From: Oscillospiraceae bacterium | GTDB lineage: Bacteria > Bacillota > Clostridia > Oscillospirales > JAAYXM01 | Length of the DNA: 64,000 nt | NCBI GenBank assembly: GCA_017409405.1 | Contig: JAFQSU010000078.1 | Coordinates: 29,772-93,771, forward strand | Direction of reading: 5' to 3' | Shown: positions 49,490-57,952 of the stretch, piece by piece | Layout of the letters: each line of letters starts with the position of its first letter | Numbering within the stretch: the first letter of the stretch is position 1 | Program-made: the position numbers and the translations under genes | Notes under the pieces: generated by a model | The model's input: the letters and a program-made list of their open reading frames with translations, nothing else | Told to the model about the DNA's origin: nothing | Database searches by the model: none

Positions 49490-50338
49490 TTACTTTTTGG
49501 GGAGAGTAAATTTTCGTTCCGTCTTTGCCCTTATAATAATCTCCTTGCCCGTAACCGGATGAGTTAGTCCGAGCGCTGACGCGTGAAGTCCGAGCCGTCC
49601 TATCGGGTTTTGCGTACTGCCGTACTTCTTGTCCCCGACAACAGGATGTCCCAGCTCCTTCATGTGGACACGTATCTGATTTTTTCTTCCCGTGGAAAGC
49701 TTGACCTTCACAAGTGAAAACTGTCCGTTTTCACGGACTACCTCATAGTCGGTTATTGCGCGCTTGCCTTCCCTTGCCGAATACATTACATGCACACGGT
49801 TTTCCGCAATATTGGTGTCACACCTTCCGCTTTTCTTTTCAAAGCTGCCTTCGCATATTGCAAGATATTCACGAAGAGTAACCCTTTCGTTCCAGTTCTC
49901 CTGCATAGCATCCCTGATTTCCGCACTTTTTGCAAACAACAGAACGCCCGAGGTGTCGCGGTCAAGTCTGTGTACCACATGCAGGCTTCCCTTTCGGTTT
50001 TCCGATAAAAGAGCATATGCTGTGCGCAATTTTTCACCGTCAGTTGCAACAGTCAGAAGCTTTGCAGGCTTGTTGACTGCAAGCAGATATTCGTCCTCGT
50101 ATATAATCTCTATGCCCCGGGTTTCTTTCGCCCCCTCGTTCATTGAAATTTTAACCGAGTCCCCTGTTTTTAGCTGTGTATTAAACTTTGTCGTCACACT
50201 TCCGTTTACGGAAACCTGACGATGTTCAAGGTATGACTTCACCTTGCCGCGCGGCATAGTCTTGAGCTGCGCGTACAGAAACTCCAGAAGCTTTGCATCC
50301 TCTGATGCATTAAGTACAATGTCCTTTTTCATGCTCAT
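49490..50338 (-). CDS. RluA-family pseudouridine synthase
   Basis: The 282-aa enzyme isomerises uridine in rRNA or tRNA. An N-terminal S4 RNA-binding domain (residues about 15-65, RGKVKSYLEHRQVSVNGS) precedes the catalytic domain with VVHRLDRDTSGVLLFAKS near residue 125, whose Asp in HRLDRDTSG is the nucleophile. GRKNQIRVHMKELGHPVVGD near residue 219 is the usual second motif. It overlaps the arsR-type stop by 4 bases and is the last gene of the metal efflux operon, an odd partnership. Confidence 0.9.
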   Translation of the reverse strand: MSMKKDIVLNASEDAKLLEFLYAQLKTMPRGKVKSYLEHRQVSVNGSVTTKFNTQLKTGDSVKISMNEGAKETRGIEIIYEDEYLLAVNKPAKLLTVATDGEKLRTAYALLSENRKGSLHVVHRLDRDTSGVLLFAKSAEIRDAMQENWNERVTLREYLAICEGSFEKKSGRCDTNIAENRVHVMYSAREGKRAITDYEVVRENGQFSLVKVKLSTGRKNQIRVHMKELGHPVVGDKKYGSTQNPIGRLGLHASALGLTHPVTGKEIIIRAKTERKFTLPKK

Positions 50339-50682
50339 TCCTCTATATGCTCCATACCCATTCTGATGATTGTGCGTACATGGTCATCCGCAAGCGAATA
50401 GTATACGCTTTTGCCCGCTCTGCGGCTCTTGATAAGCTTTGCCCTCTTCAATGCACCCAACTGATGAGATACCGCAGAGGATGTCATATTCAGAGCTTCT
50501 GCAAGACCGCAGGTGCAGGCTTCGGTTTCAAAGAGAACAAACAGAATTTTCATTCTTGTCGAGTCTCCGAACATCTTAAAAAGCTCAGCTAAATCAAACA
50601 GCTTTTCATCGGTCGGCATTTCCTTTGCGATGACCTCCAGAAGCTCTTTATGCTCCTTGTGAACTTGTCCGCTCTGAATCAT
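50335..50682 (-). CDS. ArsR/SmtB-family metal sensor (CadC-like)
   Basis: The 115-aa winged-helix repressor releases DNA when it binds metal. The alpha3 metal-site remnant TEACTCGLAEAL (residues about 52-63) carries the CTC pair, the HTH is SSAVSHQLGALKRAKLI, and the C-terminal helix DDHVRTIIRMGMEHIEE has the Asp/His/His/Glu pattern of the alpha5 zinc site. It is encoded behind the HMA protein and CadA-type ATPase. A matching inverted-repeat operator lies at the head of the operon (52835-52852), so negative feedback on all four genes is likely. Confidence 0.9.
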   Translation of the reverse strand: MIQSGQVHKEHKELLEVIAKEMPTDEKLFDLAELFKMFGDSTRMKILFVLFETEACTCGLAEALNMTSSAVSHQLGALKRAKLIKSRRAGKSVYYSLADDHVRTIIRMGMEHIEE

Positions 50683-50702
50683 TTTTGTACCCTCCTGATT
50701 TA

Positions 50703-52574
50703 TTATAAATTCTTAACATTCAATGTGCGTACGGCATTAAGGACCGCAAGTACCATAACGCCTACGTCGGCAAATATCGCAAACCACATATTCGCCACAC
50801 CGACAGCACCGAGAATCAGACAGAGAAGCTTTATTCCGATTGCAAAGCATATGTTCTGATAAACAATACCCATACACTTTTTTGAGATTCTGATTGCCTT
50901 TGCAATCTTAAGCGGATTATCGTCCATAAGCACAATGTCTGCCGCTTCAATTGCCGCATCGGAGCCGAGAGCACCCATCGCAATACCTACATCGGAACGT
51001 GTGAGAACCGGGGCATCATTTATTCCGTCACCGACAAAGGCGAGCTTTTCTCTGCTTTTCTTTTCCGAAAGCAGCTTTTCACAAATATTTACCTTATCCT
51101 CGGGAAGGAGTTCAGCGTACACCTCGTCTATACAAAGCTCGCGTGCTGCCGCCTCCCCGACTGCCTTTGCGTCACCTGTAAGCATAACCGTTTTACGGAC
51201 ACCGACACGTTTTAGTGCAAAGACCGCAGCCTTGGCATCCGCCTTCAGGCAATCCGAAACCACAATCTGACCGCAAAATTTATTATCAAGCGCAACGAAA
51301 ACGGAAGTGCCCGTACAGTCGTGTACAGACAACTCTATTCCGAGCATTTTCATAAGTTTCAGGTTTCCGCATGCAACGGTACCTTCCGAAGACTGTGCAA
51401 CAACGCCGTGTCCGCCGATTTCTTTTACATCCAGAAGCTCTGAGGCAAAGCCTTCCTCTCCTGCGGCTTCCTGCAGGCAACGGCTTATAGGATGGGTTGA
51501 ACAGCTCTCGGCAAGTGCCGCAAGGCGCAAAAGCTCTTTCTCAGAGACGGTGTTGTTATAAATACCGGCTACTTCAAAGGAGCCTTTTGTCATTGTTCCC
51601 GTCTTATCAAACACAACACATTTTACCTGCGAAAGCGCTTCAAGATAATTTGAGCCCTTTATAAGAACTCCGGCACGGCTCGCTCCGCCTATACCGGCAA
51701 AAAAGCCGAGAGGAATGCTGATGACAAGAGCGCACGGACAGCTTATTACAAGAAATGTAAGCGCGCGATAGACCCACGTTCCGAAATCCGCATCGGCGTT
51801 CATCAGAATCATTCTGAAAAGCGGCGGCACAACAGCGAGAACCGCGGCAGCAAGGCACACGGCAGGAGTGTAGTATCTCGCAAACCTTGATATGAAATTT
51901 TCTGATTTTGACTTCTTTTCGCTTGCGTTTTCCACGAGCTCTAAAATCTTTGACACTGTAGACTCGCCGAACTCATGCGTCGTTTCTATTTCAAGGACGC
52001 CGACAAGATTTATACATCCGCTCTTTACCTCATCCCCCACGCAAACATCGCGCGGAAAGCTCTCTCCCGTAAGTGCGGCAGTATCAAGAGAGCTCGCTCC
52101 TTTTATAATTTTTCCGTCTATCGGGATTTTTTCTCCAGGCAAAACCACAATAACGGTCCCTATTTCTATGCAGTCCGGCTCCGTCTGCACAAGTGAGCCG
52201 ATTTCATCTTTTATGTTTGCGTAATCGGGACGGATATCCATAAGCTCACCGATGCTTTTGCGGCTTTTGCCGACAGCATAGCTCTGAAACAGCTCACCTG
52301 TCTGATAAAACAGCATGACGGCACTGCCTTCAATGTACTCGCCGAGGAGCATTGCTCCGACGGTTGCAACTGCCATGAGAAAGTTTTCATCAAACGGCTG
52401 ACGGTTTATTATTCCATGCACGGCATCTGACAGGATATCATATCCTATTATCATATACGGTATTAAGAATAACACAAGCTTTGCCATGCCGTCAACAGGC
52501 ACGAGCGATGCTGTCGCCATCAGAAGAGTGGCGATTATTATTCTTGCAAGCACCTTTTTCTGCTTCTTTGTCAT
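50703..52574 (-). CDS. cadA: Heavy-metal P1B-type ATPase (Zn/Cd/Pb efflux)
   Basis: I start at ATG 52574 after GAAGGTGA, giving 623 aa. The membrane pump expels Zn2+, Cd2+ or Pb2+. Motifs: TGES near residue 175, CPC in SCPCALVISIP near residue 275, DKTGTMTKG near 320, HP in THPISR near 372 and GDGINDAPVL near residue 516. The usual N-terminal metal-binding domain is missing; a separate 72-aa HMA protein is encoded just upstream instead. The SCPC motif with absent His-rich N-terminus favours the CadA/ZntA class over copper pumps. Confidence 0.92.
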   Translation of the reverse strand: MTKKQKKVLARIIIATLLMATASLVPVDGMAKLVLFLIPYMIIGYDILSDAVHGIINRQPFDENFLMAVATVGAMLLGEYIEGSAVMLFYQTGELFQSYAVGKSRKSIGELMDIRPDYANIKDEIGSLVQTEPDCIEIGTVIVVLPGEKIPIDGKIIKGASSLDTAALTGESFPRDVCVGDEVKSGCINLVGVLEIETTHEFGESTVSKILELVENASEKKSKSENFISRFARYYTPAVCLAAAVLAVVPPLFRMILMNADADFGTWVYRALTFLVISCPCALVISIPLGFFAGIGGASRAGVLIKGSNYLEALSQVKCVVFDKTGTMTKGSFEVAGIYNNTVSEKELLRLAALAESCSTHPISRCLQEAAGEEGFASELLDVKEIGGHGVVAQSSEGTVACGNLKLMKMLGIELSVHDCTGTSVFVALDNKFCGQIVVSDCLKADAKAAVFALKRVGVRKTVMLTGDAKAVGEAAARELCIDEVYAELLPEDKVNICEKLLSEKKSREKLAFVGDGINDAPVLTRSDVGIAMGALGSDAAIEAADIVLMDDNPLKIAKAIRISKKCMGIVYQNICFAIGIKLLCLILGAVGVANMWFAIFADVGVMVLAVLNAVRTLNVKNL

Positions 52575-52587
52575 AAAAGCATCACCT

Positions 52588-52806
52588 TCAGAAATATATC
52601 TCGCAGTCGCGTTCAACCTTGCGGCACTCATCGAGCACGTTTTTCATTACCGCTTTTTCGTCCGCACCATCCTCAAAACCAACCTTCATTTTGAGAGCCA
52701 TAAAATTTATACTTGCAGATATTACGCCCTTCACCTTGTTTGCGGCAAGCTCCATCTTATTCGCACAATTTGCACAGTCAACCTCAATTTTATATGTTTT
52801 TGTCAT
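52588..52806 (-). CDS. Stand-alone HMA metal-binding protein
   Basis: The 72-aa protein is one ferredoxin-fold HMA domain: MTKTYKIEVDCANCANKMEL carries the metal motif CANC (Cys at 11 and 14), followed by KVKGVISASINFMALKMKV. It corresponds to the N-terminal domain that most CadA pumps carry. Its stop is 13 bases before the cadA start, so the pump is split into two chains. It probably delivers metal to, or regulates, the pump. An upstream in-frame ATG (52872) falls in the operator and is not used. Confidence 0.87.
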   Translation of the reverse strand: MTKTYKIEVDCANCANKMELAANKVKGVISASINFMALKMKVGFEDGADEKAVMKNVLDECRKVERDCEIYF

Positions 52807-52830
52807 TGTTTTTGCCCCTTTTAAGTTTCT

Positions 52831-52860
52831 AACAATTGAACAATCATTCAATCGTTTGTT
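52831..52860. promoter_or_regulatory. ArsR-type operator for the metal efflux operon
   Basis: ATTGAA-CAATCA-TTCAAT (52835-52852) is a perfect 6-6-6 inverted repeat, extended to AACAA/TTGTT at 52831-52860. Its form is like CadC/SmtB operators, and it lies 25 bases before the HMA gene start. Confidence 0.7.
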
Positions 52861-52889
52861 ATATTGTAACACCGTACAACACCTTTGTC

Positions 52890-52939
52890 AATAAGTAAAT
52901 GGGTGTAGCAAAATACATTTGCTACACCCATTTACTTAT
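52890..52939 (-). terminator. Terminator after the Gfo/Idh/MocA gene
   Basis: AATAAGTAAATGGGTGTAGC and its complement form a stem of over 20 bp around a 5-6 base loop, overlapping the stop codon of the minus-strand oxidoreductase gene. Confidence 0.8.
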
Positions 52940-54111
52940 TTTTTCTGATAAAGACTTGCAGCATCAACGAATACCGCTTTGACGTCTTTATGCTTGGAGA
53001 TCTTTTTGCGTTTCTCAAGCTCCTCAAGAAAAAGCTCTTCATTCAGAGGAAGTGAAATCTCCGAATTTGTCCAATCAGACAAGTACATAGCATTGGAAAG
53101 CGTGAGGCTTTTTATGCCCTCCTCGCCATCTATTATAAGCTTTTCATTTCTGAGAATTGCACCCGCAAAAGCATTCAGCGTAATCGAATGCTTCTCAGCC
53201 TTAAGCTCGGGGAACGTATAAGCAACAGTTGTTATCTTGGGCGAATCGGGGCTGCCTGACATTTCATTTGCAGCTTCCGGCAAAGAACGGTCAAGCTCGT
53301 TTACCATAAGCTTTGAAGCGTTCTCAAGAATAATTGTGCCCTTGTCAGTTGCGATTTCAAGTCTGTTTGTTCCGGGGTTCATGCCCGTAGAGGTGATGAA
53401 AGTACCGAGCGCACCGTTTTTATATTTAAATATTGCTGACACATCATCCTCAACCTCAATATCATGCCATTGTCCGACACTGCACTTCGCATAAATACTC
53501 TCCGGCATACCGCAAAGCCACTGAATAAGATCAAGGTTATGCGGACACTGGTTGAGCAGAACACCGCCGCCTTCCCCGGCCCAAGTTGCACGCCATGATC
53601 CGGAATCATAATATGCCTGTGAACGGTACCAGTTTGTGACAATCCAGGTAACTCCGCGGATTTCACCGAACTCTCCCGAATCAAGAATGTTTTTTACTTT
53701 TTTATATACCGGAGCATTCCTGTTCTGGAACATCATACCAAACTTGAGTCCGGATTTTTTTGCCTCTTCATTCATCTTACGCACAGACCTTGTGTCAACA
53801 CCTGCAGGCTTTTCAAGCATGACATGAAGTCCGTATCCAAATGCCTTTGTTGCAAGAGTCGGATGGTCATAGTGGGGAACAGCTATGTAAACTGCATCGC
53901 ATACCCCCGACTTCATCATTTCTTCGGGGTCTGAGAAATAGTTTATGCCTTCATCCCGAAACATTTCTTTTGCCGTTTCTATACGGCTGTCGTACATGTC
54001 GCAGATGGCAGAAAGCTCTATTTCGGGACACTCTTTTCCGAGCACTATATGCTTTGCTACCTGCATTCCCATATTGCCGACGCCGATTATGCCAAGTCTC
54101 ACTTTTTTCAT
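52936..54111 (-). CDS. Gfo/Idh/MocA-family sugar oxidoreductase
   Basis: The 391-aa NAD(P)-dependent protein has the Rossmann start VRLGIIGVGNMGMQVAKHI and the conserved EKPAG segment (LEKPAGVDTRSVRKM near residue 95). The C-terminal sheet domain contains LNQCPHNLDLIQWLCGMPES near residue 190, with the family His. It is the third gene of an operon with two TIM-barrel isomerases. The trio is the kind of set that oxidises a sugar or glycoside and then isomerises or cleaves the keto form; the substrate is unknown. Confidence 0.88.
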   Translation of the reverse strand: MKKVRLGIIGVGNMGMQVAKHIVLGKECPEIELSAICDMYDSRIETAKEMFRDEGINYFSDPEEMMKSGVCDAVYIAVPHYDHPTLATKAFGYGLHVMLEKPAGVDTRSVRKMNEEAKKSGLKFGMMFQNRNAPVYKKVKNILDSGEFGEIRGVTWIVTNWYRSQAYYDSGSWRATWAGEGGGVLLNQCPHNLDLIQWLCGMPESIYAKCSVGQWHDIEVEDDVSAIFKYKNGALGTFITSTGMNPGTNRLEIATDKGTIILENASKLMVNELDRSLPEAANEMSGSPDSPKITTVAYTFPELKAEKHSITLNAFAGAILRNEKLIIDGEEGIKSLTLSNAMYLSDWTNSEISLPLNEELFLEELEKRKKISKHKDVKAVFVDAASLYQKK

Positions 54112-54125
54112 ATCAAACTCTCCTC

Positions 54126-54917
54126 CTATTTTACTTTCGGAAAATGGCGTGTTATGTTCTCAAAGCTTCGGCGCAGACAAACAAACTCATCTTCACCGTA
54201 GCAGTTATCCTGCTCAACAAGCATATATTCACAGCCAACCTTCGACAGCGCATTTATATATGTGTCATAATCAAGCTTCCCCTCATAAATCGGACGTAGA
54301 TATACACGACTTTCTTCTATGCCCTCGGGTATTTCGTCAAGGTAATCCTTCAGGTGAATGCGTGAAAGCCTTCCGTCAAGCTTGTTTATAAGTGCCACCA
54401 CATCGACATCCGCCCATGCTGCCCAACCGAGGTCGAGAGTGAAGTCAATACTGTCCTCCGGGAAGTCCTCAAGCATTCTGTCTATTACGCTCTTTTCGGC
54501 AAAGGGACCTTGAAATTCCTGATAGTGATTGTGGAAATGAAGCTTTGCGCCGCAATCGCGTATTTCTTTTGCAATAGGAACAAATTTGTCACGGAAGAGA
54601 TTATACCTTTCCTCTATGTCCTCTGCAAGCATCGGCATACTTCCGATACCTATATTCTTACAACCGAAAACCGCATGGTCGGAAACGATTTTTGAAACAC
54701 TCTGTTCATCAAACCTTGCAGGTGGAATATGGGTGAGCACACATTTAAGGTCGTTCTTCAAAAGCTCATCGCGGAGCCACTCAGGCTCATATGGACAAGT
54801 TCCCGATACCTGAACGGATTTGTAGCCGATTTCCGATACTTTTCTCAATGTCTTCGAAAAGTCCGCGAGCGTTTTTGTACGGTTGTGTGCCGTATAAAGC
54901 TGTGCACCTATCTGCAT
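54126..54917 (-). CDS. Sugar phosphate isomerase/epimerase (AP endonuclease 2-like TIM barrel)
   Basis: The 263-aa cytosolic protein has the xylose-isomerase-like TIM barrel: it begins MQIGAQLYTAHNRTKTLAD and carries LHFHNHYQEFQ near residue 126 and DFTLDLGWAAWADVD near residue 158, supplying the metal-binding His, Glu and Asp. Spacing to the flanking genes is 13 and 14 bases. It could isomerise, epimerise or eliminate a keto-sugar made by the adjacent oxidoreductase. Confidence 0.85.
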   Translation of the reverse strand: MQIGAQLYTAHNRTKTLADFSKTLRKVSEIGYKSVQVSGTCPYEPEWLRDELLKNDLKCVLTHIPPARFDEQSVSKIVSDHAVFGCKNIGIGSMPMLAEDIEERYNLFRDKFVPIAKEIRDCGAKLHFHNHYQEFQGPFAEKSVIDRMLEDFPEDSIDFTLDLGWAAWADVDVVALINKLDGRLSRIHLKDYLDEIPEGIEESRVYLRPIYEGKLDYDTYINALSKVGCEYMLVEQDNCYGEDEFVCLRRSFENITRHFPKVK

Positions 54918-54930
54918 ATTTCTTCTCCTT

Positions 54931-55764
54931 TTATATCAGCTCTTTAAGCGCTTTTACGGCACAGTCAAATGCCTCACGCTTATCTTTATAGCTCTGCCCT
55001 ATTTTTGTGGTTGCTCCCTCTCTCTCAAGGGATGCAAGTCCGACAAACTCGTAGAGATGCGGTTCAAGGCTTATGACACTGCCGCCGACAGAAGCATATT
55101 TTTCAAGTATCTTCGGCATGTTTGCAACTCCATGTCCTGCCGGCACAACAACCTTGTCTGCATCGGCATCCTTCATGTGGAGATAGTCAATATACGGAGC
55201 AAGAACATCCCATGCTTTCATAGGTTCAACATCACACTGGATAAAGTTTGCCGGGTCGAAAACCGCGCGAAGGTCAGAAAGTGCCTTATGTATGTCTGCA
55301 CAGCGCTCGGGAATATCTCCGTATATATGCTTTTCATTCTCATGGCAAAGAACTATGCCTGAAGCTTTTGCGATTTCAAGAAACGTTCCGAGCTGTTCGA
55401 TTACCTTGTTTTTATACTTGGGGGCATCAGCCGGTTCCATGAAGAAGCTGAATATGCGCATCCTTTCTGCACCGGCAATATTTGCAAGCTCAAGGGTGTG
55501 GCGAAAAAGCTCTGTATGCTTTTTGAAATCATCATTTATATCAACCTTGCCTATAGGAGACCCGATTGACCATACCTTTATTCCCTCTGAATCGAATTTT
55601 TTCTTCAGCTCTTTCATTTCATTAGTTGACAGCTCAGTTACATTTCTGCCCTCTACTCCGCGAAGTTCAATATATTCAATACCGTTGTCGCGCAAAGCAG
55701 CAATCTGTCCGTTTATTGTCGAATCTGCCTCGTCTGCAAAAGCGCAAAGCTTAAATCTGTTCAT
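54931..55764 (-). CDS. Sugar phosphate isomerase/epimerase (second paralog)
   Basis: The 277-aa protein is a second xylose-isomerase-like barrel, first gene of the operon. Key segments are FKLCAFADEADSTINGQIAA at the start, YIELRGVEGRNV near residue 31, LCHENEKHIYGDIPER near residue 138, AVFDPANFIQ near residue 165 and VISLEPHLYEF near residue 232. It is only distantly similar to its neighbour, so the two probably have different roles. The divergent AraC gene suggests inducible expression. Confidence 0.85.
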   Translation of the reverse strand: MNRFKLCAFADEADSTINGQIAALRDNGIEYIELRGVEGRNVTELSTNEMKELKKKFDSEGIKVWSIGSPIGKVDINDDFKKHTELFRHTLELANIAGAERMRIFSFFMEPADAPKYKNKVIEQLGTFLEIAKASGIVLCHENEKHIYGDIPERCADIHKALSDLRAVFDPANFIQCDVEPMKAWDVLAPYIDYLHMKDADADKVVVPAGHGVANMPKILEKYASVGGSVISLEPHLYEFVGLASLEREGATTKIGQSYKDKREAFDCAVKALKELI

Positions 55765-55848
55765 TCCGTTTCTCCTCTCACTTCTTTGTTTATATTATGA
55801 TATAACAATTCTGTTTGCAAGTCAATTTCACATAAACACACAATTATA

Positions 55849-55877
55849 TTGCAAATTATTTCATTTTGGTGTATACT
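55849..55877 (+). promoter_or_regulatory. Promoter of the second AraC regulator
   Basis: TTGCAA (55849-55854), 17-base spacer, TATACT (55872-55877), just before the ribosome site GGAGGTGG. The divergent operon promoter probably lies within about 55800-55825. Confidence 0.65.
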
Positions 55878-55898
55878 CCATTCCGGAGGTGGTTTACT

Positions 55899-56717
55899 TT
55901 GTCCGGTCAAAAATATATATGCAGCTTTTTGAACTTTGCAAATTCTGTCACATTTCCGCCATACTCTGCAAGTAATTTACATACACATGAAATGTGCGAA
56001 ATCTTCTGTGTTTTCCGCGGTGACGGATATTATATCACAGAGGGCTCAATGCACAAGTTTGAGCACGGCAAAATCTTTCTTATGCGTTCCGGTGAAATGC
56101 ACAAACCTTACCTTACCAACCGTGAACCGTATGAAAGAATTGCCCTTCATTTTGATGCCTCAATTGTGGACGGTATAGACCCCGAACGCAAGCTCCTTTC
56201 ACCGTTTTTTGACAGACCTCTCGGCAAAAACAATGTGTACAACCGCTCCATTGTCGCTTCAACCGGCATATATGACTCTTTCATTAAAATGGGTAATCTT
56301 TCGGACAGCAATGCTTCAAATGATTTGCATGTCGCAGTTCTTCTGTTTTCAGTGTTGTCTGAGCTCAAACAGCTTTTTGATGCAAAGCTTTACGATGAGC
56401 CAAACAGTAATACTGCAACCATGCAGGCGGTTGTTGAATACATAAACCAGAATCTGTCAAACACCTTATCAGTTGATTCTATTTGCGAAAAATTCTTTTT
56501 AAGCCGCGGTCAGCTCAACCGTAACTTCAAAAAGACTACAGGGTCTACTGTGTGGGACTATATAACGATTAAACGCCTGATGCTTGCAAAGGCTTATATG
56601 GAAGACGGAATGTCTGCCGGAGACGCTGCCATTGCCTGCGGATACGGTGATTATTCTTCCTTTTTCCGCGCTTATTTGAAAAAATACGGCACAACTCCGA
56701 CCGGGCAAGTCAGATAA
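55899..56717 (+). CDS. AraC-family regulator of the sugar isomerase operon
   Basis: The 272-aa protein uses TTG 55899 after CGGAGGTGG. The N-terminal cupin region has HTHEMCEIFCVFRGDGYYI near residue 27 and GEMHKPYL near residue 63. The C-terminal AraC domain contains LSVDSICEKFFLSRGQLNRN and DAAIACGYGDYSSFFRAYLK, both HTH units intact. It is divergent from the isomerase/oxidoreductase operon and shares its intergenic region, the usual arrangement for a local activator. Confidence 0.87.
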   Translation: MSGQKYICSFLNFANSVTFPPYSASNLHTHEMCEIFCVFRGDGYYITEGSMHKFEHGKIFLMRSGEMHKPYLTNREPYERIALHFDASIVDGIDPERKLLSPFFDRPLGKNNVYNRSIVASTGIYDSFIKMGNLSDSNASNDLHVAVLLFSVLSELKQLFDAKLYDEPNSNTATMQAVVEYINQNLSNTLSVDSICEKFFLSRGQLNRNFKKTTGSTVWDYITIKRLMLAKAYMEDGMSAGDAAIACGYGDYSSFFRAYLKKYGTTPTGQVR

Positions 56718-56774
56718 CTGTCATTTTCAACGAAATTTATTGTTATATTTTTCACATTTTTGTCACGGTTTTGT

Positions 56775-56803
56775 TTGACATAAATGCAATGTAGTTATAT
56801 AAT
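56775..56803 (+). promoter_or_regulatory. Consensus promoter of serC-serA
   Basis: TTGACA (56775-56780), 17-base spacer, TATAAT (56798-56803): an exact sigma-A consensus. About 40 bases separate it from the ribosome site GGAGGT; no T-box or other leader motif fits in between. Confidence 0.88.
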
Positions 56804-56852
56804 ATAATTTATTATAGTAAAATGCGTAAATTATTTTTTGGAGGTCATCCCA

Positions 56853-57938
56853 ATGTTTGAAAATCGTGTTTACAATTTTTCCGCCGGTCCGTCCATGCTT
56901 CCCGAAGCGGTTCTCTGCCGTGCCCGTGACGAGATGCTCAACTACAACGGCTCGGGCATGTCAGTTATGGAGATGAGCCACCGCAGTAAGGTATATGACG
57001 ACATCATCAAGTCATGTGAGGCAAAGCTCCGCAAGCTCCTCGGCATCCCCGACAATTACAAGGTTCTCTTCCTTCAGGGCGGTGCTTCTCTTCAGTTTGC
57101 TTCAATCCCGATGAACCTTATGAAGAGCGGTAAGGCTGACTATATTGTTACAGGTCAGTTTTCCGGCAATGCTGCAAAGGAAGCCCGAAAGTACGGCACT
57201 CCCAATGTTGTTGCAGATTTAAAGGAAGAAGTCTTCAAGCGCATTCCGAAGCAGAGCGAGCTCTCTCTTTCACCGGATGCAGATTATGTACATATCTGTG
57301 TAAACAACACAATTTACGGCACTCATTGGAATTATGTTCTTGATACCAAGGACGTTCCGCTTGTCGCAGACATGTCCTCATGCATTCTTTCCGAAGAAAT
57401 TGATGTCACAAAGTATGGCGTTATATGTGCAGGCGCTCAGAAGAACATGGCTCCGGCAGGTCTTACTGTCGTAATCGTCCGTGACGACCTTCTCGGCAAT
57501 GCCCGTCCCGACACCCCCACGGTTATGGATTGGAAGGTTATGGCTGAAAAAGAGTCTATGTACAACACTCCGAGCACATATCCCATCTATGTATGCGGAC
57601 TTGTTCTTGATTGGATTGAATCTCTCGGCGGTATCGGCGAGCTTGAAAAAATCAACCGTGCAAAGGCTGCACTTCTCTACGATTTCCTCGATGAGAGCAA
57701 AATGTTTATTCCGCACGCTGACCGTGATTCACGCTCACTTATGAACGTCACCTTCAGAACAGGCGATGAAGAGCTTGATGCAAAGTTCGTAAAAGAAGCG
57801 TCATCTGTCGGTCTTCTCACTCTCAAGGGTCACCGTTCTGTCGGCGGTATGCGCGCCTCCATCTACAATGCTATGCCTGTTGAGGGCGTTGAAAAGCTTG
57901 TCGCGTTCATGCGTGATTTCGAGGCTAAAAACAAATAG
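56853..57938 (+). CDS. serC: Phosphoserine aminotransferase
   Basis: The 361-aa PLP enzyme transfers the amino group from glutamate to 3-phosphohydroxypyruvate. Start ATG 56853 follows TTTGGAGGT. It begins RVYNFSAGPSMLPEAVL; the PLP Lys is in GVICAGAQKNMAPAGLTVV near residue 196; FLQGGASLQFASIPMNL is near residue 72. It forms an operon with serA, 14 bases downstream, so the two first steps of serine synthesis are co-expressed. Confidence 0.96.
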   Translation: MFENRVYNFSAGPSMLPEAVLCRARDEMLNYNGSGMSVMEMSHRSKVYDDIIKSCEAKLRKLLGIPDNYKVLFLQGGASLQFASIPMNLMKSGKADYIVTGQFSGNAAKEARKYGTPNVVADLKEEVFKRIPKQSELSLSPDADYVHICVNNTIYGTHWNYVLDTKDVPLVADMSSCILSEEIDVTKYGVICAGAQKNMAPAGLTVVIVRDDLLGNARPDTPTVMDWKVMAEKESMYNTPSTYPIYVCGLVLDWIESLGGIGELEKINRAKAALLYDFLDESKMFIPHADRDSRSLMNVTFRTGDEELDAKFVKEASSVGLLTLKGHRSVGGMRASIYNAMPVEGVEKLVAFMRDFEAKNK

Positions 57939-57952
57939 GAGGAAACTTCATT

